Source: Phycisphaerales bacterium (GTDB lineage: Bacteria > Planctomycetota > Phycisphaerae > Phycisphaerales > UBA1924). From it: 64,000 bases of DNA. Where the stretch lies: the NCBI GenBank assembly GCA_020845755.1, contig JADLFE010000007.1:186001-250000 (forward strand), in the 5' to 3' direction. Positions 40,986 to 50,166 of this stretch are shown here, piece after piece. A model generated the notes under the pieces. It was given only the letters and a program-made list of their open reading frames with translations, was not told the DNA's origin and did no database searches. Every line of letters starts with the position of its first letter. The first letter of the stretch is position 1. A program made the position numbers and the translations under genes.

Positions 40986-41285
40986 TCAGCACGCCGTCGC
41001 CATCTGACGACGCAGTTGGGCAAGCGCGTATACCGCGGCCTCGGCCTCGGACTTGCCCACAACCGCCCCGATCGTCGCGCCGCTGCCGTCCCGCCATTCG
41101 GCCCGGTAGCAGTCGAACAACTGCACGTGCCGGATCGCGAGCATGAACCCGCTGTCCTTGAACTCACGATTGACCCGTGCGACGTTCGGATAGAACGTGC
41201 CGTCGCTCCTGCAGTCGCAGCCCGAAAGGTCAAGCGTGGTCCAGCCGGAGGCGAGCAGCTCGTCGATCGCGAAATCGAGCCCCAT
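40986..41285 (-). CDS. Hypothetical protein, 99 aa
   Basis: I do not recognise a family here. The start is placed at the second ATG (41285) because AAGGAG sits six bases before it and directly abuts the first ATG at 41291. The sequence looks like a small globular alpha/beta protein: MGLDFAIDELLASGW, LDLSGCDCRSDGTFYP, MLAIRHVQLFDCYRAEW and a C-terminal helix AEAAVYALAQLRRQMATAC. Four Cys are spread through it, including CDC. No signal peptide or membrane segment is seen. It stands between tRNA-Glu and the TIM-barrel gene on the same strand. Confidence 0.65.
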   Translation of the reverse strand: MGLDFAIDELLASGWTTLDLSGCDCRSDGTFYPNVARVNREFKDSGFMLAIRHVQLFDCYRAEWRDGSGATIGAVVGKSEAEAAVYALAQLRRQMATAC

Positions 41286-41439
41286 CGGCATCTCCTTGAG
41301 AGGCGTCCGAACCAGTCATCGCCCCGGCCGCCGAGCCGGCGCGCACACACGCCCTCTCTCCGTTCCGATTGGAGTCTAGCAAGTCGGGCGCACGCCGCCA
41401 CTGTCGAGGCCAACTCGAATCGAGCTTTTCCGGGCGATC

Positions 41440-42318
41440 TCAGACCCCGACCGCCCGCCGCCGGGGCGCAGGGGCCGATATCACTTTCGGGACATAGTCG
41501 TACATGGCCCGGATCGAGGCCCCGACAATCTGGGCTGAGTCGTCGCCGGTTCCCATTCCGCCCGAAAGCCATGCCCGGTCGTATTCGTGGACCAGCCAGC
41601 CATCGAACCCGCTGGCCCGCAAGGCCGAGAGTGTCCCCGCCACGTCCAACTCGCCATCGCCAAGTGCACAGGGCGTGCCAAGCCGGTAATCCTTGAGTTT
41701 GACCGTGAGGACCCGATCCCCCAGCACGTTCAGCCCGTCACCCGGGTTTTCGCCCGCCAAACGCGCCACAGCAGGGCAATAGGCCGCGCACAACTGTGGG
41801 CTGTCGACGGCGTCGAGAATCTCCATCAAGCCCGCGGCGGTAGCGAATGAGCCACCGTTTTCCAGCACCAGACGCACGCCCCGGTTCCGCGCGTGGTCCG
41901 CGGCCATTCCGAGGCGTTCGGCGATCCGCGCCACGGCCGACACCCGCGCCTCGCTCCCCGGAATCTCGAACGCAAACACACGCACCAGCGGGCACGCCAG
42001 CGACTGCGCCAGATCGATCGCGCTCTTGGCCTCACGCACGGATTTCTCCGTATCGCACAGGGCTCGACCCAGCACGGGCGGATTGATCGGCGCGTCGAAA
42101 CGCACGGACGTTCCGATGCAGGCGATCGTGCACCCGGCACGATCGAACAGGCGACGCACTTTCTCGGCGCTGGTGAGCGTCGGATCGCACGCGGCCGAGG
42201 TGGAGCCGGTTCCGAACGACCGCAATTCGACGCCGAGCGCCCCCACCGATTCGGCGAAGGCCGCGACGCGCTCGAGGGTCCAATCCAGACAGGCAACGGT
42301 GCTGAATGCTGGCTTCAT
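41440..42318 (-). CDS. Sugar-phosphate isomerase/epimerase-like TIM-barrel protein
   Basis: This 292 aa protein is of the xylose-isomerase-like TIM-barrel (AP endonuclease family 2) superfamily. Barrel features are visible: an N-terminal FSTVACLDWTLERVAAFAE, GALGVELRSFG, CPLVRVFAFEIPGSEARVS, a metal-ligand Glu in VRLVLENGGSF, VKLKDYRLG and the late GFDGWLVHEYD with another Glu. Enzymes of this group isomerise or epimerise sugars or inositol derivatives with a divalent metal; the substrate cannot be read here. The conserved barrel begins at the ATG at 42318. It has no metabolic neighbour that would settle the role. Confidence 0.78.
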   Translation of the reverse strand: MKPAFSTVACLDWTLERVAAFAESVGALGVELRSFGTGSTSAACDPTLTSAEKVRRLFDRAGCTIACIGTSVRFDAPINPPVLGRALCDTEKSVREAKSAIDLAQSLACPLVRVFAFEIPGSEARVSAVARIAERLGMAADHARNRGVRLVLENGGSFATAAGLMEILDAVDSPQLCAAYCPAVARLAGENPGDGLNVLGDRVLTVKLKDYRLGTPCALGDGELDVAGTLSALRASGFDGWLVHEYDRAWLSGGMGTGDDSAQIVGASIRAMYDYVPKVISAPAPRRRAVGV

Positions 42319-42603
42319 GCCCTGCGATTCCTGAAAAAACGGGAGAAAGCACGTCCGAATACCCGGACGCGTGGAGGGGTATGGTACGGTGCCCGACAGG
42401 GCTCTCCAAGCCGCGATCACGCGAGAATCGCCCGAACAGAATGCGATATCGTCGCCCCAGTTTGCGACGATGGAACAGGCGACGGGGTCGCCGGTCCATC
42501 ATTGATGAATCCCCGCGAATCGGTCGATGACCCTGATATGACCGAGCCTCTGGACGGCGACTTGCGGGAGGGGAACGGGCTCGATACTGTTCCGTCTCAA
42601 CCC

Positions 42604-42873
42604 ATGACGACCACGCCCCATAATCGCTCGTGCGTCTCGCGGATTGCGCCCTTGGCCTTCGGCTGTCTTCTGGCGGCCGGCGCGTGCCTGGGCGGCTGCA
42701 GCACCACCACTCATGACGAATACTTCGCCATCCGAGAGATCGTGGTCGAGCCGGTCCGCGGCGACGGCACGATAATCGCCTCGCACGCCGACGCCCGCGA
42801 TTCGGATGGCATGCTGGCCGACGCCTCGCGCCCAGCCCGCGGCTCAAACTCCACCGTCCTGGCGACGGAGTGA
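42604..42873 (+). CDS. Small probable lipoprotein, 89 aa
   Basis: The N-terminus has a hydrophobic stretch, IAPLAFGCLLAAGACLGGCS, in which LGGC is a good lipobox, so this is probably a small membrane-anchored lipoprotein. The mature part is polar (TTTHDEYFAIREIVVEPVRGDG) with no motif I can name. The frame is open upstream, and ATGs at 42505 and 42540 would add an acidic N-terminal segment before the signal peptide. None of the starts has a clear ribosome binding site, so the start and even the gene are moderately uncertain. Confidence 0.6.
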   Translation: MTTTPHNRSCVSRIAPLAFGCLLAAGACLGGCSTTTHDEYFAIREIVVEPVRGDGTIIASHADARDSDGMLADASRPARGSNSTVLATE

Positions 42874-43071
42874 GTGCCCTCTCAAAGCTGAACAAGTACC
42901 CGCCCACGATACCCGCGGGTGTTTGTGTCATTCTCGGTGGGCCGCAACCAGCGCGGCCCGCCACGCGCACCTCGCCACGCGCACCGGCGCGAGGACGACG
43001 GCACTTCGACGCTCGTGCCCGGGTTCGGACCTGGCGGCCTTTCGCCCAATCAAGCAGACATCGGACGACGC

Positions 43072-43490
43072 ATGAACGACGAGGCCCAACCGCGCGGGCC
43101 GGACCCCGTGCTTGATCCACTCCGACGCGTGCTCACGCTGGCCAACTCCAGTTGGTCATCGGGTTTCTGCTCATGCTCGGGGCGCCAATCGTTGGTGCCG
43201 CGGGAACGAGTCTTGCGTGGAACTGGAGTGTCGACCATTTTCAGGGACTGCTCAAGGCGGGCGTCATCAACGCCGAGGCTCTGGCTGCCTACGACAACGG
43301 CGCGTTTGCGGGCGACTGGATCAACGCGGCAAACTCCATGGTGCGTGAACCTCTGCTGAGACTTCAACGTGTTTTCGAATGGATCGGCATCGCGTCGTTG
43401 GTGTGGTTTGCGATCGGCGTCGTGACATGCTGGCACCTGCGTAAAACCCGGCGGGCTATCGAAGCTCAACGCGAGTGCGCGCCGGCCTAA
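43072..43490 (+). pseudogene. Small membrane protein split by a probable one-base frameshift
   Basis: Two frames together give one sensible protein. From the ATG at 43072, frame 1 reads MNDEAQPRGPDPVLDPLRRVLTLANS. From about 43149, frame 3 reads QLVIGFLLMLGAPIVGAAG and continues with SLAWNWSVDHFQGLLKAGVI to a second hydrophobic segment (VFEWIGIASLVWFAIGVVTC) before a basic end. One extra C after the TCC near 43147 would join LANS directly to QLVIGFLL. As given, the frame-3 part alone could only start at a TTG (43152) or an internal ATG (43173), without a ribosome binding site. So it is either a genuine broken gene or a sequencing error. The protein would have two transmembrane helices and no recognised function. 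Confidence 0.6.
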
Positions 43491-44380
43491 TTCGTTGCAG
43501 CCGCACCGTCCGACGCCGGGAAGATCAGCGTGAAATCCGAGCCGCGCCCGGGCTCGGAGTGAACGTCGATGCGTCCATGGTGCCCCTCGATGATGCGCCG
43601 CGTGGTGGGCAGGCCCAGCCCGGTTCCTCCCGCCTTGGTGGTGAAGTAGGGTCGGAAGATCTTGTCGCGTGTTTCGGCGTCGATCCCCGGGCCGGTGTCG
43701 ATCACATGCAGCGCCACGGCCGGGAGTTTGTCCGCGTCGGTGACGCGGCGCGTGCGCAGGATCAGTTCACGCGCCGGCGTACCGGGCGTCGCGGCGCCGG
43801 ATGCCTCGCCCGAGCGCGGCGTGCTCTGCGTCATCGCCTGCACCGCGTTGAGCATCAGGTTCAGGATCGCCTGCTTGACGTGCGGCACATCGAGATCGGC
43901 CGTCAGTTTCTCGCTCGCGAGTTCCGCGCGAAGGCGAACCCCCTGCTGCTCGCACTGCGGCAGGAAGAAATCGACGAGTTCATCGACGACCGCATTCAGG
44001 TCGGCGGGCTTGGCGTCGATCCTCAATTCGCCGGCGTACTCGAGGAAGTCCGAGAGGATCCCCTTCAACCGCTCGACCTCACGACGCAGCGACGCGACAC
44101 GCCGGGCCAATCGCGATTTAGCGTCGGGCTCGCCGGAGAGTTCCTCGATCCCCTCTTCGAGCAACTGCGCGTTGAGGCCGATGGTGGAGAGCGGGTTCTT
44201 GATCTCGTGGGCCAGGCCGCCGGTCATCGAGCCAAGTTCGGCCAGACGTTCCGCGGAACGTGCCCGGCGCTCGGCGCTGCGGGCCCTGGCCAGTTGGCGT
44301 CGCGTGCGCGTGCGCAGCACATAGGCCCCGGCAAGCGAGCCGACGAGCAGACCCAGGAAGAACCACATCAGGGGATGCAC
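43487..44380 (-). CDS. Membrane sensor histidine kinase (NtrB-like)
   Basis: This is a 297 aa kinase. One N-terminal transmembrane helix (LMWFFLGLLVGSLAGAYVL) is followed by an Arg-rich helical linker, then a dimerisation/phosphoacceptor block GGLAHEIKNPLSTIGLNAQLL (His is the acceptor) and a GHKL ATPase domain: N box ILNLMLNAVQAM, G1 VIDTGPGI, F box IFRPYFTTK and G2 GTGLGLPTTRRII. No separate sensor domain is visible, so the signal may be read by the membrane helix or a partner. No response regulator is adjacent. It lies 21 bp downstream of the cold-shock gene and overlaps the end of the convergent frameshifted gene by four bases. Confidence 0.92.
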   Translation of the reverse strand: MHPLMWFFLGLLVGSLAGAYVLRTRTRRQLARARSAERRARSAERLAELGSMTGGLAHEIKNPLSTIGLNAQLLEEGIEELSGEPDAKSRLARRVASLRREVERLKGILSDFLEYAGELRIDAKPADLNAVVDELVDFFLPQCEQQGVRLRAELASEKLTADLDVPHVKQAILNLMLNAVQAMTQSTPRSGEASGAATPGTPARELILRTRRVTDADKLPAVALHVIDTGPGIDAETRDKIFRPYFTTKAGGTGLGLPTTRRIIEGHHGRIDVHSEPGRGSDFTLIFPASDGAAATN

Positions 44381-44401
44381 GAGTGGACGGTACGCGCGGC
44401 G

Positions 44402-44689
44402 TCAGCGGCGTGGAGAACGGACATGCGCGCGACGCGGCGGAACAACGACCTCAGCGGTCTCGACGCGCGCGACCTTGGTCGCCTTCCAGCCCTTGTCGCT
44501 GGAGTTGGCGTCGTAGCGAACATGTGAGCCGTCCTTCAGAACGCGGAAGCCATCGCCCTCGATGACGCTGAAGTGCACGAAGATATCCTGACCCTCGGGG
44601 CCCACGATGAAGCCGAAGCCCTTGCGGGGGTCAAACCACTTGACCACGCCCTCGACGCCGGTAATGGATTGGGGAGTCTGCTCGCTCAC
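44402..44689 (-). CDS. Cold-shock domain protein
   Basis: This 95 aa protein contains one cold-shock domain. RNP1 reads KGFGFI and RNP2 reads DIFVHF; with VEGVVKWFDPRKGFGFI these define the nucleic-acid-binding face. The C-terminal 25 residues (VARVETAEVVVPPRRAHVRS) add a basic extension that could strengthen RNA binding. It probably acts as an RNA chaperone. The GTG at 44689 has GAGGAT upstream; earlier in-frame codons are not homologous. It lies 285 bp downstream of pnp and 21 bp upstream of the histidine kinase. Pnp, rpsO and CSD proteins are often co-regulated in cold adaptation, though a strong hairpin separates pnp from this gene here. Confidence 0.92.
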   Translation of the reverse strand: MSEQTPQSITGVEGVVKWFDPRKGFGFIVGPEGQDIFVHFSVIEGDGFRVLKDGSHVRYDANSSDKGWKATKVARVETAEVVVPPRRAHVRSPRR

Positions 44690-44896
44690 GGTGCGATCCT
44701 CGAGCACCTGCCGTTGACGATGGGCCGGGCGCGAACGCGCCAGCAGCCACCAACGGGCGTCCCGCCACTGATGCAGCGGAGCATCGCTTCCTCTCTCGCG
44801 TGCGCCACACACGCACACGACCCCCGACGGCACCCAATCACGCCCACGAGACCGGGATCATCAAGCAGGGTAACGAATCCGCAATCCAATCGCAAG

Positions 44897-44927
44897 CCGA
44901 CCACCGGGGATCGCCCCCGGTGGTCGG
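44897..44927 (-). terminator. Strong hairpin after pnp, probable terminator or mRNA 3' end
   Basis: A perfect 13-bp GC-rich inverted repeat (CCGACCACCGGGG with CCCCGGTGGTCGG, 5-base loop) begins 48 bp past the pnp stop. It lacks a proper T-run on either strand, so it may work as a factor-dependent stop or as a block to 3' exonucleases. In other bacteria pnp mRNA is controlled through such structures, but mostly in its leader. Confidence 0.6.
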
Positions 44928-44974
44928 TGAAAATACGAACAGAGAACAAACTTATCAGACCACGATTCGATCGA

Positions 44975-47185
44975 TCAGCGACCGGCGGGCGCCGGCTGCG
45001 AGGGCTGGCCGCCGCCGGACTTCTTGGCCTCGTCGAGCAGCACGGCCTTGCGGCTGAGCTTGATGCGCCCCTGGTCATCGACGAGGATGACCTTGACCTT
45101 CACCACATCGCCGACGCGCACCACGTCGCCGACGCTCTTGACATAGCCGTCCGCGAGTTCGGAGATGTGGCACATGCCGTCGGTGCCGGGGGCGAGTTCG
45201 ATGAACGCGCCGAAGTCCTTGGTGCTGACGACCTTGCCCGTGTAGATGCTGCCGACCTTGATCTCGGCGCACATGGCCTCGATCTCCTGGCGGGCGCCGG
45301 CGATCGACTCGTGGTTGGGGCCGGCGAGCGTAACGCTCCCGTCGTCTTCGACGTCGATGGTGATGCCGTGCTTGTCCTGCAGGGCGCGGATCATCTTGCC
45401 GCCCGGGCCGATCAGTTTGCCGATCTTCTCCGGGTCGATCTGGATGGTGACGAGGCGCGGCGCCAGCGGCGAGATCTCTGGGCGCGGCGAGGCGATGATG
45501 CCTTCCATGATCGAGATGATCTGGAAGCGACCTTCCTTGGCCTGGGCCAGGATGCGCTCGATCTGCGAGAGCACCAGGCCGCGGGTCTTGAGATCGAGCT
45601 GGATGCCGGTGATGCCCTCGCGGGTGCCGGCGACCTTGAAGTCCATATCACCGAAGAAGTCCTCTTCGCCGATGATGTCGGTGACGAAGAGTTCATTCTG
45701 ATCGTTGTCATCGGCGAAGCGGCCGACGGAGATACCAGCGCAGATGCCCTTGATCGGAACGCCGGCGTCCATCAGCGCGAGGCATCCGCCGCACACCGAT
45801 GCCATCGACGACGAGCCGTTGGACTCGGTGATGTCGGAGACGACGCGGACGGTGTATGGGAATTCGTCGGGGCTGGGGAGGATGCCGAGGAGCGAGCGTT
45901 CGGCGAGAGCGCCGTGCCCGATCTCGCGACGACCCGGTGCGGCGATGCGCTTGACCTCGCCCGTGGAGAAGGGCGGGAAGTTGTAGTGGAGCAGGAACTT
46001 CTTGGAATACTCGGGGAGCAGGCCGTCGACGATCTGCTCGTCCTTGCCCGTGCCGAGCGTGACGGAGCAGAGCGACTGGGTCTCGCCGCGCTGGAAGAAC
46101 GCCGAGCCGTGCGTGCGGGCGAAGACGCCCACGGCGCCGGTGATCGGGCGAATCTCCAGGGGCTTGCGGCCGTCGGCGCGGAGTTTCTGCTCGACAATGA
46201 GACGGCGCGTGATCTTTTCCTCGAGGCGACGGAAGGCTTCCTTGGCCTGCGTGCGTGCCTTGTTGGTCTCGAGATACTGCCCGTAATTGCCGTCGAGTTT
46301 GAGGGCAAAGTGCGTGTCGAGCATCTCCTTCTTGATCTGATCGACGCGCTCGTTGCGGGCCTGCTTGCCGGGGATCTTGCGGGCCTCGAGCATGGCGCTC
46401 TCGGCGATCTGCTTGACCTTGGCGGTGACTTCCGCGCTGGGCAGATGCAATTCACCGGCGACCTTCGGGCGACCGACCTTGGCGGCCAGCTCGTCGATCA
46501 GGCCCAGCACCTGCTTGATAGCCTTGTAGCCGAATTCCATGGCGCCCAGCACGCCGGCCTCGTCGACCTCGGCGGCGCCGACCTCGATCATGTTGATGCC
46601 GTCCTTATGCCCGGCGAGCACGAGGTCGAGATCGGAGTAATCAAGCTGGCTGATGGTGGGATTGATGACGTACTGCGGGCCGGCCTCGGTGTGGATGCGA
46701 CCGACGCGCACGGTCGCGGTCGGCCCCTCGAAGGGGATATCCGAGATCGCCAGGGCGGCGGCAGCGGCGGTTCCAGCCAGCACGTCGGCGTCGTTCTCGG
46801 TGTCGTGGCTCATCACGAACACCTGCACCTGCACCTCGTCGAGGAATCCATCGGGGAAGAGCGGGCGCATCGGGCGATCGATCATCCGCATCGTCAGGAT
46901 TTCCTTCTCCGACGGCGGGCCTTCACGCTTCTTGAATCCGCCCGGGAACTTGCCGGCTGCGGAGGTCTTCTCGCGGTAATCGACGGTGAGTGGGAAGAAA
47001 TCGATGCCCTCGCGCGGCGCGGCACGAAGAGCGGTGGCGAGCACGGTGGTGCCCGCATAACTGGCCATGACAGCGGCGCCGGCTTGGCGGGCGACCACGC
47101 CCGTCTCCAGGATCAGTTCGCGCCCGCCGAGTTCCATCGACACGCGAACAACGCCCGGGAGCTGGGTGACTTTGTATTCAGACAT
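44975..47185 (-). CDS. pnp: Polynucleotide phosphorylase
   Basis: PNPase is a phosphorolytic 3'-5' exoribonuclease of the RNA decay machinery. The 736 aa protein has two RNase PH-type cores ([21 protein letters not shown] and [18 protein letters not shown] in the first; [19 protein letters not shown] and the [20 protein letters not shown] block in the second). A KH domain ([20 protein letters not shown]) and an S1 domain ([21 protein letters not shown]) follow. The tail is short and polar. The ATG at 47185 with AGAGGAT upstream is preferred to the ORF's earlier start. rpsO lies upstream as in many bacteria, but 298 bp apart with its own terminator. Confidence 0.96.
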   Translation of the reverse strand: MSEYKVTQLPGVVRVSMELGGRELILETGVVARQAGAAVMASYAGTTVLATALRAAPREGIDFFPLTVDYREKTSAAGKFPGGFKKREGPPSEKEILTMRMIDRPMRPLFPDGFLDEVQVQVFVMSHDTENDADVLAGTAAAAALAISDIPFEGPTATVRVGRIHTEAGPQYVINPTISQLDYSDLDLVLAGHKDGINMIEVGAAEVDEAGVLGAMEFGYKAIKQVLGLIDELAAKVGRPKVAGELHLPSAEVTAKVKQIAESAMLEARKIPGKQARNERVDQIKKEMLDTHFALKLDGNYGQYLETNKARTQAKEAFRRLEEKITRRLIVEQKLRADGRKPLEIRPITGAVGVFARTHGSAFFQRGETQSLCSVTLGTGKDEQIVDGLLPEYSKKFLLHYNFPPFSTGEVKRIAAPGRREIGHGALAERSLLGILPSPDEFPYTVRVVSDITESNGSSSMASVCGGCLALMDAGVPIKGICAGISVGRFADDNDQNELFVTDIIGEEDFFGDMDFKVAGTREGITGIQLDLKTRGLVLSQIERILAQAKEGRFQIISIMEGIIASPRPEISPLAPRLVTIQIDPEKIGKLIGPGGKMIRALQDKHGITIDVEDDGSVTLAGPNHESIAGARQEIEAMCAEIKVGSIYTGKVVSTKDFGAFIELAPGTDGMCHISELADGYVKSVGDVVRVGDVVKVKVILVDDQGRIKLSRKAVLLDEAKKSGGGQPSQPAPAGR

Positions 47186-47483
47186 TCGGGAGAATCCTCT
47201 GACCATGCCGGACCATTCGGTCCGAGCGGTGCGCACACCGACGGGCGCTCGCGACTTTCGCGGGCGGACGAATCGGCAACGAACCGGGATGGATCGAGGA
47301 ATGGGCGAAACCTTGCCGCAACAAAGAAACGTGGGCGCGGCTCGGCCTCGTCATGGACCCGGAGGCAGAGGCAAGACGCACGTCTCGGAAGGAGATGTGC
47401 ACCTTGCCCGCTGCCACGAGGCCCTTCGACCATCCCGGAAAACAAGCGGCCCGCTGCCGGGATGGCAACGGGCCGGAAAGGTC
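47186..47483. other. rpsO-pnp intergenic region
   Basis: This 298-bp region starts with the rpsO terminator and should contain the pnp promoter and leader. PNPase leaders commonly form a stem cut by RNase III, but I did not find a long perfect stem here. The Arg/Asp-rich ORFs in this stretch are not credible. Confidence 0.5.
47448..47474 (-). terminator. Rho-independent terminator after rpsO
   Basis: An 11-bp stem with one G-T-type pair (GGCCCGCTGCC with GGCAACGGGCC) starts 9 bp past the rpsO stop, followed on the minus strand by GCTTGTTTTCC. It probably ends most rpsO transcripts before pnp. Confidence 0.8.
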
Positions 47484-47753
47484 TTACTTGCGCAGACCCA
47501 GGCGAGCGATCAGGGCCTGGTAGGCCTGCGAATCGGTGCGCGCCAGGTAGCGGAGCAGCCGGTTGCGCCGTCCGACCATCATGATCAGCCCGCGGCGGCT
47601 GTGGTTGTCCATCTCGTGGGACTTGAGGTGTTCGGCAACGGAACTGATCTTCTCGGTGAGCATCGCGATCTGGACCTCGGGCGAACCCGTGTCCTTTTCG
47701 TGACGGCGGTTGGTGGAGACGACCTGCTGACGACGTTCAAGTTCGATGGCCAT
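47484..47753 (-). CDS. rpsO: 30S ribosomal protein S15
   Basis: At 89 aa this is the family length. The sequence has the S15 helices: an N-terminal block DTGSPEVQIAMLTEKISSVAEHLKSH and the loop DNHSRRGLIMMVGRRNRLLRYL that binds 16S rRNA helix junctions, followed by DSQAYQALIARLGLRK. S15 is one of the primary 16S rRNA-binding proteins in 30S assembly. A short leader with GAGG precedes the ATG. It is followed by its own intrinsic terminator and then pnp, keeping the common rpsO-pnp order. Confidence 0.97.
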   Translation of the reverse strand: MAIELERRQQVVSTNRRHEKDTGSPEVQIAMLTEKISSVAEHLKSHEMDNHSRRGLIMMVGRRNRLLRYLARTDSQAYQALIARLGLRK

Positions 47754-47921
47754 GCCTCAACCCGGCTTCCTGGCCCTCGAACGGGCCGTGGTTCTTGAAA
47801 GTTTGGAACGGATAAAGACTAGTCCCCGCCCGCCCACCGATCAACCCACCCCGAAGGGACCGATATTGATAAACCCCGAACAGGACTCAGACACTGAAAG
47901 AAATCTGCCTACCCTCGGGCC

Positions 47922-49175
47922 ATGCTCAGCATTTCCCAGCGCGTCAAGTCACTCAAGCCATCCGTCACGGTCGCGTTCATGAACCGGGCCAAGGCAATGA
48001 AGGCCCAGGGCCTCGATGTCCTGTCGTTCGCCGCGGGCGAGCCGGACTTTGACACGCCGAATCAGATCAAAGAGTCGGCGATCGCCTCGCTCCGCGCGGG
48101 CAACACCAAGTACATGCCCACCCTGGGCGACCCCGCGTCGCGCGGCGCGATCGCCAAGAAACTCGCCGAAGAAAACGGCATCCCGAACTGCACGGCGGAA
48201 CACATCGCCATCGGCTCGGGCGGCAAGCACTCGCTATTCGTCGCGCTCCATGTCCTTCTCGACGAGCCCAAGCCCGGCGAGGCACGCCAGGAAGTGCTGA
48301 TCCCCGTCCCCGCGTGGGTGAGTTACGCTCCCATCGCGGAACTCGCCGGCGGCAAGGTCGTCGAAATCCCAACGACGCCAGGCTCGGGCTTCAAGATGAC
48401 GCCCGACCAACTCCGCAAGGCGATCACTCCCAACTCGCGCCTGCTCATCCTCAACTCGCCGAGCAATCCGTGCGGCACGATGTACTCGCCCGACGAACTC
48501 CGCGCCATCGGCAATGTCGTCGCCGAGGCGAGCCGCACGATCGCGCCCAACCTCACGGTCCTCAGCGACGAGATCTACGAGAAGATCGTCTACGGCGGGA
48601 TCCCCCACTTCTCGATCGGCTCCATCCCGGAAATCGCTGAACGTGTCATCACGCTCAACGGACTCTCCAAGGCCTACGCCATGACCGGCTGGCGCGTCGG
48701 CTATACCGGCTCCAGCGGCGCGTTCGGCCTGGAATTCACCAAGGGCATGGCGACCCTGCAGGGACAGATGTCGACCAACATCACGTCGTTTGTCTATGCC
48801 GCCATCCCGACGGCCCTCAAGGAATGCGCGGCGGAGGTCGCGAAGATGCGCGACGCCTTCGCGGCCCGCGGAACGCTCATCAACAATCGACTCGCCGCGA
48901 TCCCGGGCGTGCTCCCCATCCCCGCCACAGGCGCGTTCTATGCCTTCCCCGATGTCTCTGCGCTCTTCGGTAAAACCACGCCGGGCGGCAAGGTGCTTCG
49001 CTCCGCGATGGACTTCTCCGAGGCGTTCCTCGCGGAGAAACTCGTGGCGGCCGTGCCGGGCGAGGACTTCGGCGGGTGCGGCGGGAACCACCTGCGTTTC
49101 TCGTTCGCGTGCTCCGAGGACCAGATCAACAAGGGAATGGACCGTCTGGCGCAATTCGTTGCTGCGTTGAGTTAA
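47922..49175 (+). CDS. Class I aminotransferase, probable aspartate aminotransferase
   Basis: This is a 417 aa fold-type I PLP enzyme of the prokaryotic aspartate aminotransferase subgroup (AspC/AatA-like). N-terminal blocks SVTVAFMNRAKAMKAQG and FAAGEPDFDTP, NSPSNPCGTMYSPDEL, SDEIYEKIVYGG, and the PLP-lysine block LNGLSKAYAMTGWRVGY are all there, followed by LRFSFACSEDQINKG near the end. It exchanges amino groups between aspartate and 2-oxoglutarate; related enzymes accept prephenate or other acids. The GKHSLFVAL block replaces the more common GAKQALYN. It ends one base before the lipB stop, with no gap between convergent genes. Confidence 0.9.
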   Translation: MLSISQRVKSLKPSVTVAFMNRAKAMKAQGLDVLSFAAGEPDFDTPNQIKESAIASLRAGNTKYMPTLGDPASRGAIAKKLAEENGIPNCTAEHIAIGSGGKHSLFVALHVLLDEPKPGEARQEVLIPVPAWVSYAPIAELAGGKVVEIPTTPGSGFKMTPDQLRKAITPNSRLLILNSPSNPCGTMYSPDELRAIGNVVAEASRTIAPNLTVLSDEIYEKIVYGGIPHFSIGSIPEIAERVITLNGLSKAYAMTGWRVGYTGSSGAFGLEFTKGMATLQGQMSTNITSFVYAAIPTALKECAAEVAKMRDAFAARGTLINNRLAAIPGVLPIPATGAFYAFPDVSALFGKTTPGGKVLRSAMDFSEAFLAEKLVAAVPGEDFGGCGGNHLRFSFACSEDQINKGMDRLAQFVAALS

Positions 49176-49988
49176 TCAGCGGGCGCGGGCCCGGGCCGTC
49201 ACCGCCCGCTCGTACGCCTCGGTGATCAACGCGCGTAGCGTGCCGGTGATCGTCTGCTTGACGTCGTCCATGCACGGGCATTTCGTGCCCAATTCGGCCT
49301 TCAGGCTTGTGACCGGGCGACCAATCAGGCCGCACGGCACGATCAGGCGGAAGTGATCGAGATTCGTGGTCACGTTCAGCGCCAGGCCGTGCATCGAGAT
49401 CCACTTGCGGACGCGTACACCCATCGCGGCGATCTTGGCGTTGGGAATCATCGGCGGCTGGCTCGATGAACTCGCCGCGTCCGCGTCGAGGGTGGACGCG
49501 TCCGCGCCGTCGGCCTCGTCGCGTTCGCGCTGGGTCCACACTCCGGTCGCCTTGGGATCACGTGCGCACGACACGCCGAACGCGGCGCAGGTGCGGATAA
49601 CGGATTCTTCGAGCATGCGCATGTAGTCGTGCAGGCCGAGGTTGAGCAGGTTGAGGTCGAGGATCGGATAGATCACGAGTTGGCCCGGGCCGTGGTAGGT
49701 AATATCGCCGCCGCGGTCGGTGCGTTCGACCCTGACACCCTCGCGTGCGAGAAGTTCTGGCGTGGCGACCAGGTGATTCATCGCGCCGGCGCGGTTGCTG
49801 ACCGTCACCACCGGATCATGCTCGACGAGGAACACGATCCCGCCCATAGGCGGGATGGAGGGATCGATCTGGGATAGTTCGCGGGCGGCCAGCACGCCGT
49901 CGGCCGTCTGGCGCTGCAGATCAAATGCGGGCGCATAGGCGAGGCGGCCGACGTCGGTGAATTCCAGCGAGATCGCGATGTTGCTCAC
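49176..49988 (-). CDS. lipB: Octanoyl-[acyl carrier protein]:protein octanoyltransferase LipB
   Basis: LipB moves octanoyl groups from acyl carrier protein onto lipoyl domains, the first step of lipoate attachment. The 270 aa protein has the HDPVVTV block, the RGGDITYHGPGQLVIYPI signature, the catalytic Lys in NAKIAAMGVRVRKWISMHGLALNV, and the catalytic Cys in VPCGLIGRPVTSL. An odd, low-complexity insertion of about 25 residues (ASTLDADAASSSSQPPM and its flanks) lies just before the catalytic Lys. The GTG at 49988 is the likely start. GcvP in this window belongs to a lipoate-dependent complex, which gives LipB a local client pathway. Confidence 0.93.
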   Translation of the reverse strand: MSNIAISLEFTDVGRLAYAPAFDLQRQTADGVLAARELSQIDPSIPPMGGIVFLVEHDPVVTVSNRAGAMNHLVATPELLAREGVRVERTDRGGDITYHGPGQLVIYPILDLNLLNLGLHDYMRMLEESVIRTCAAFGVSCARDPKATGVWTQRERDEADGADASTLDADAASSSSQPPMIPNAKIAAMGVRVRKWISMHGLALNVTTNLDHFRLIVPCGLIGRPVTSLKAELGTKCPCMDDVKQTITGTLRALITEAYERAVTARARAR

Positions 49989-50166
49989 GATGGATGCTAG
50001 ATGCCGATCGATCGGCGTGCCGCCCAGGCCATTGGGAAAGAGGGAACGGGTGTGGAGGGCACGCGGATACTCATAGACATCGGGGAGGTGCGATCGAATC
50101 AATGACGCACACCAAGACAGATGGAGACCGCCGGGCCACCCGGAACCCCGACCGCTATCATCGCCC

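Noticed and set aside
42919-43359. 146-aa plus-strand ORF in frame 1
   Set aside because: Only its part from 43072 (MNDEAQ onward) looks coding; the rest is frameshifted sequence, so I treat the region as one broken gene.
44573-47584. Very long plus-strand ORF (1003 aa) antisense to csp and pnp
   Set aside because: It lies opposite strongly supported pnp and csp, is Asp/Gly/Ala/Arg-rich with no motif, and reflects codon bias in high-GC DNA.
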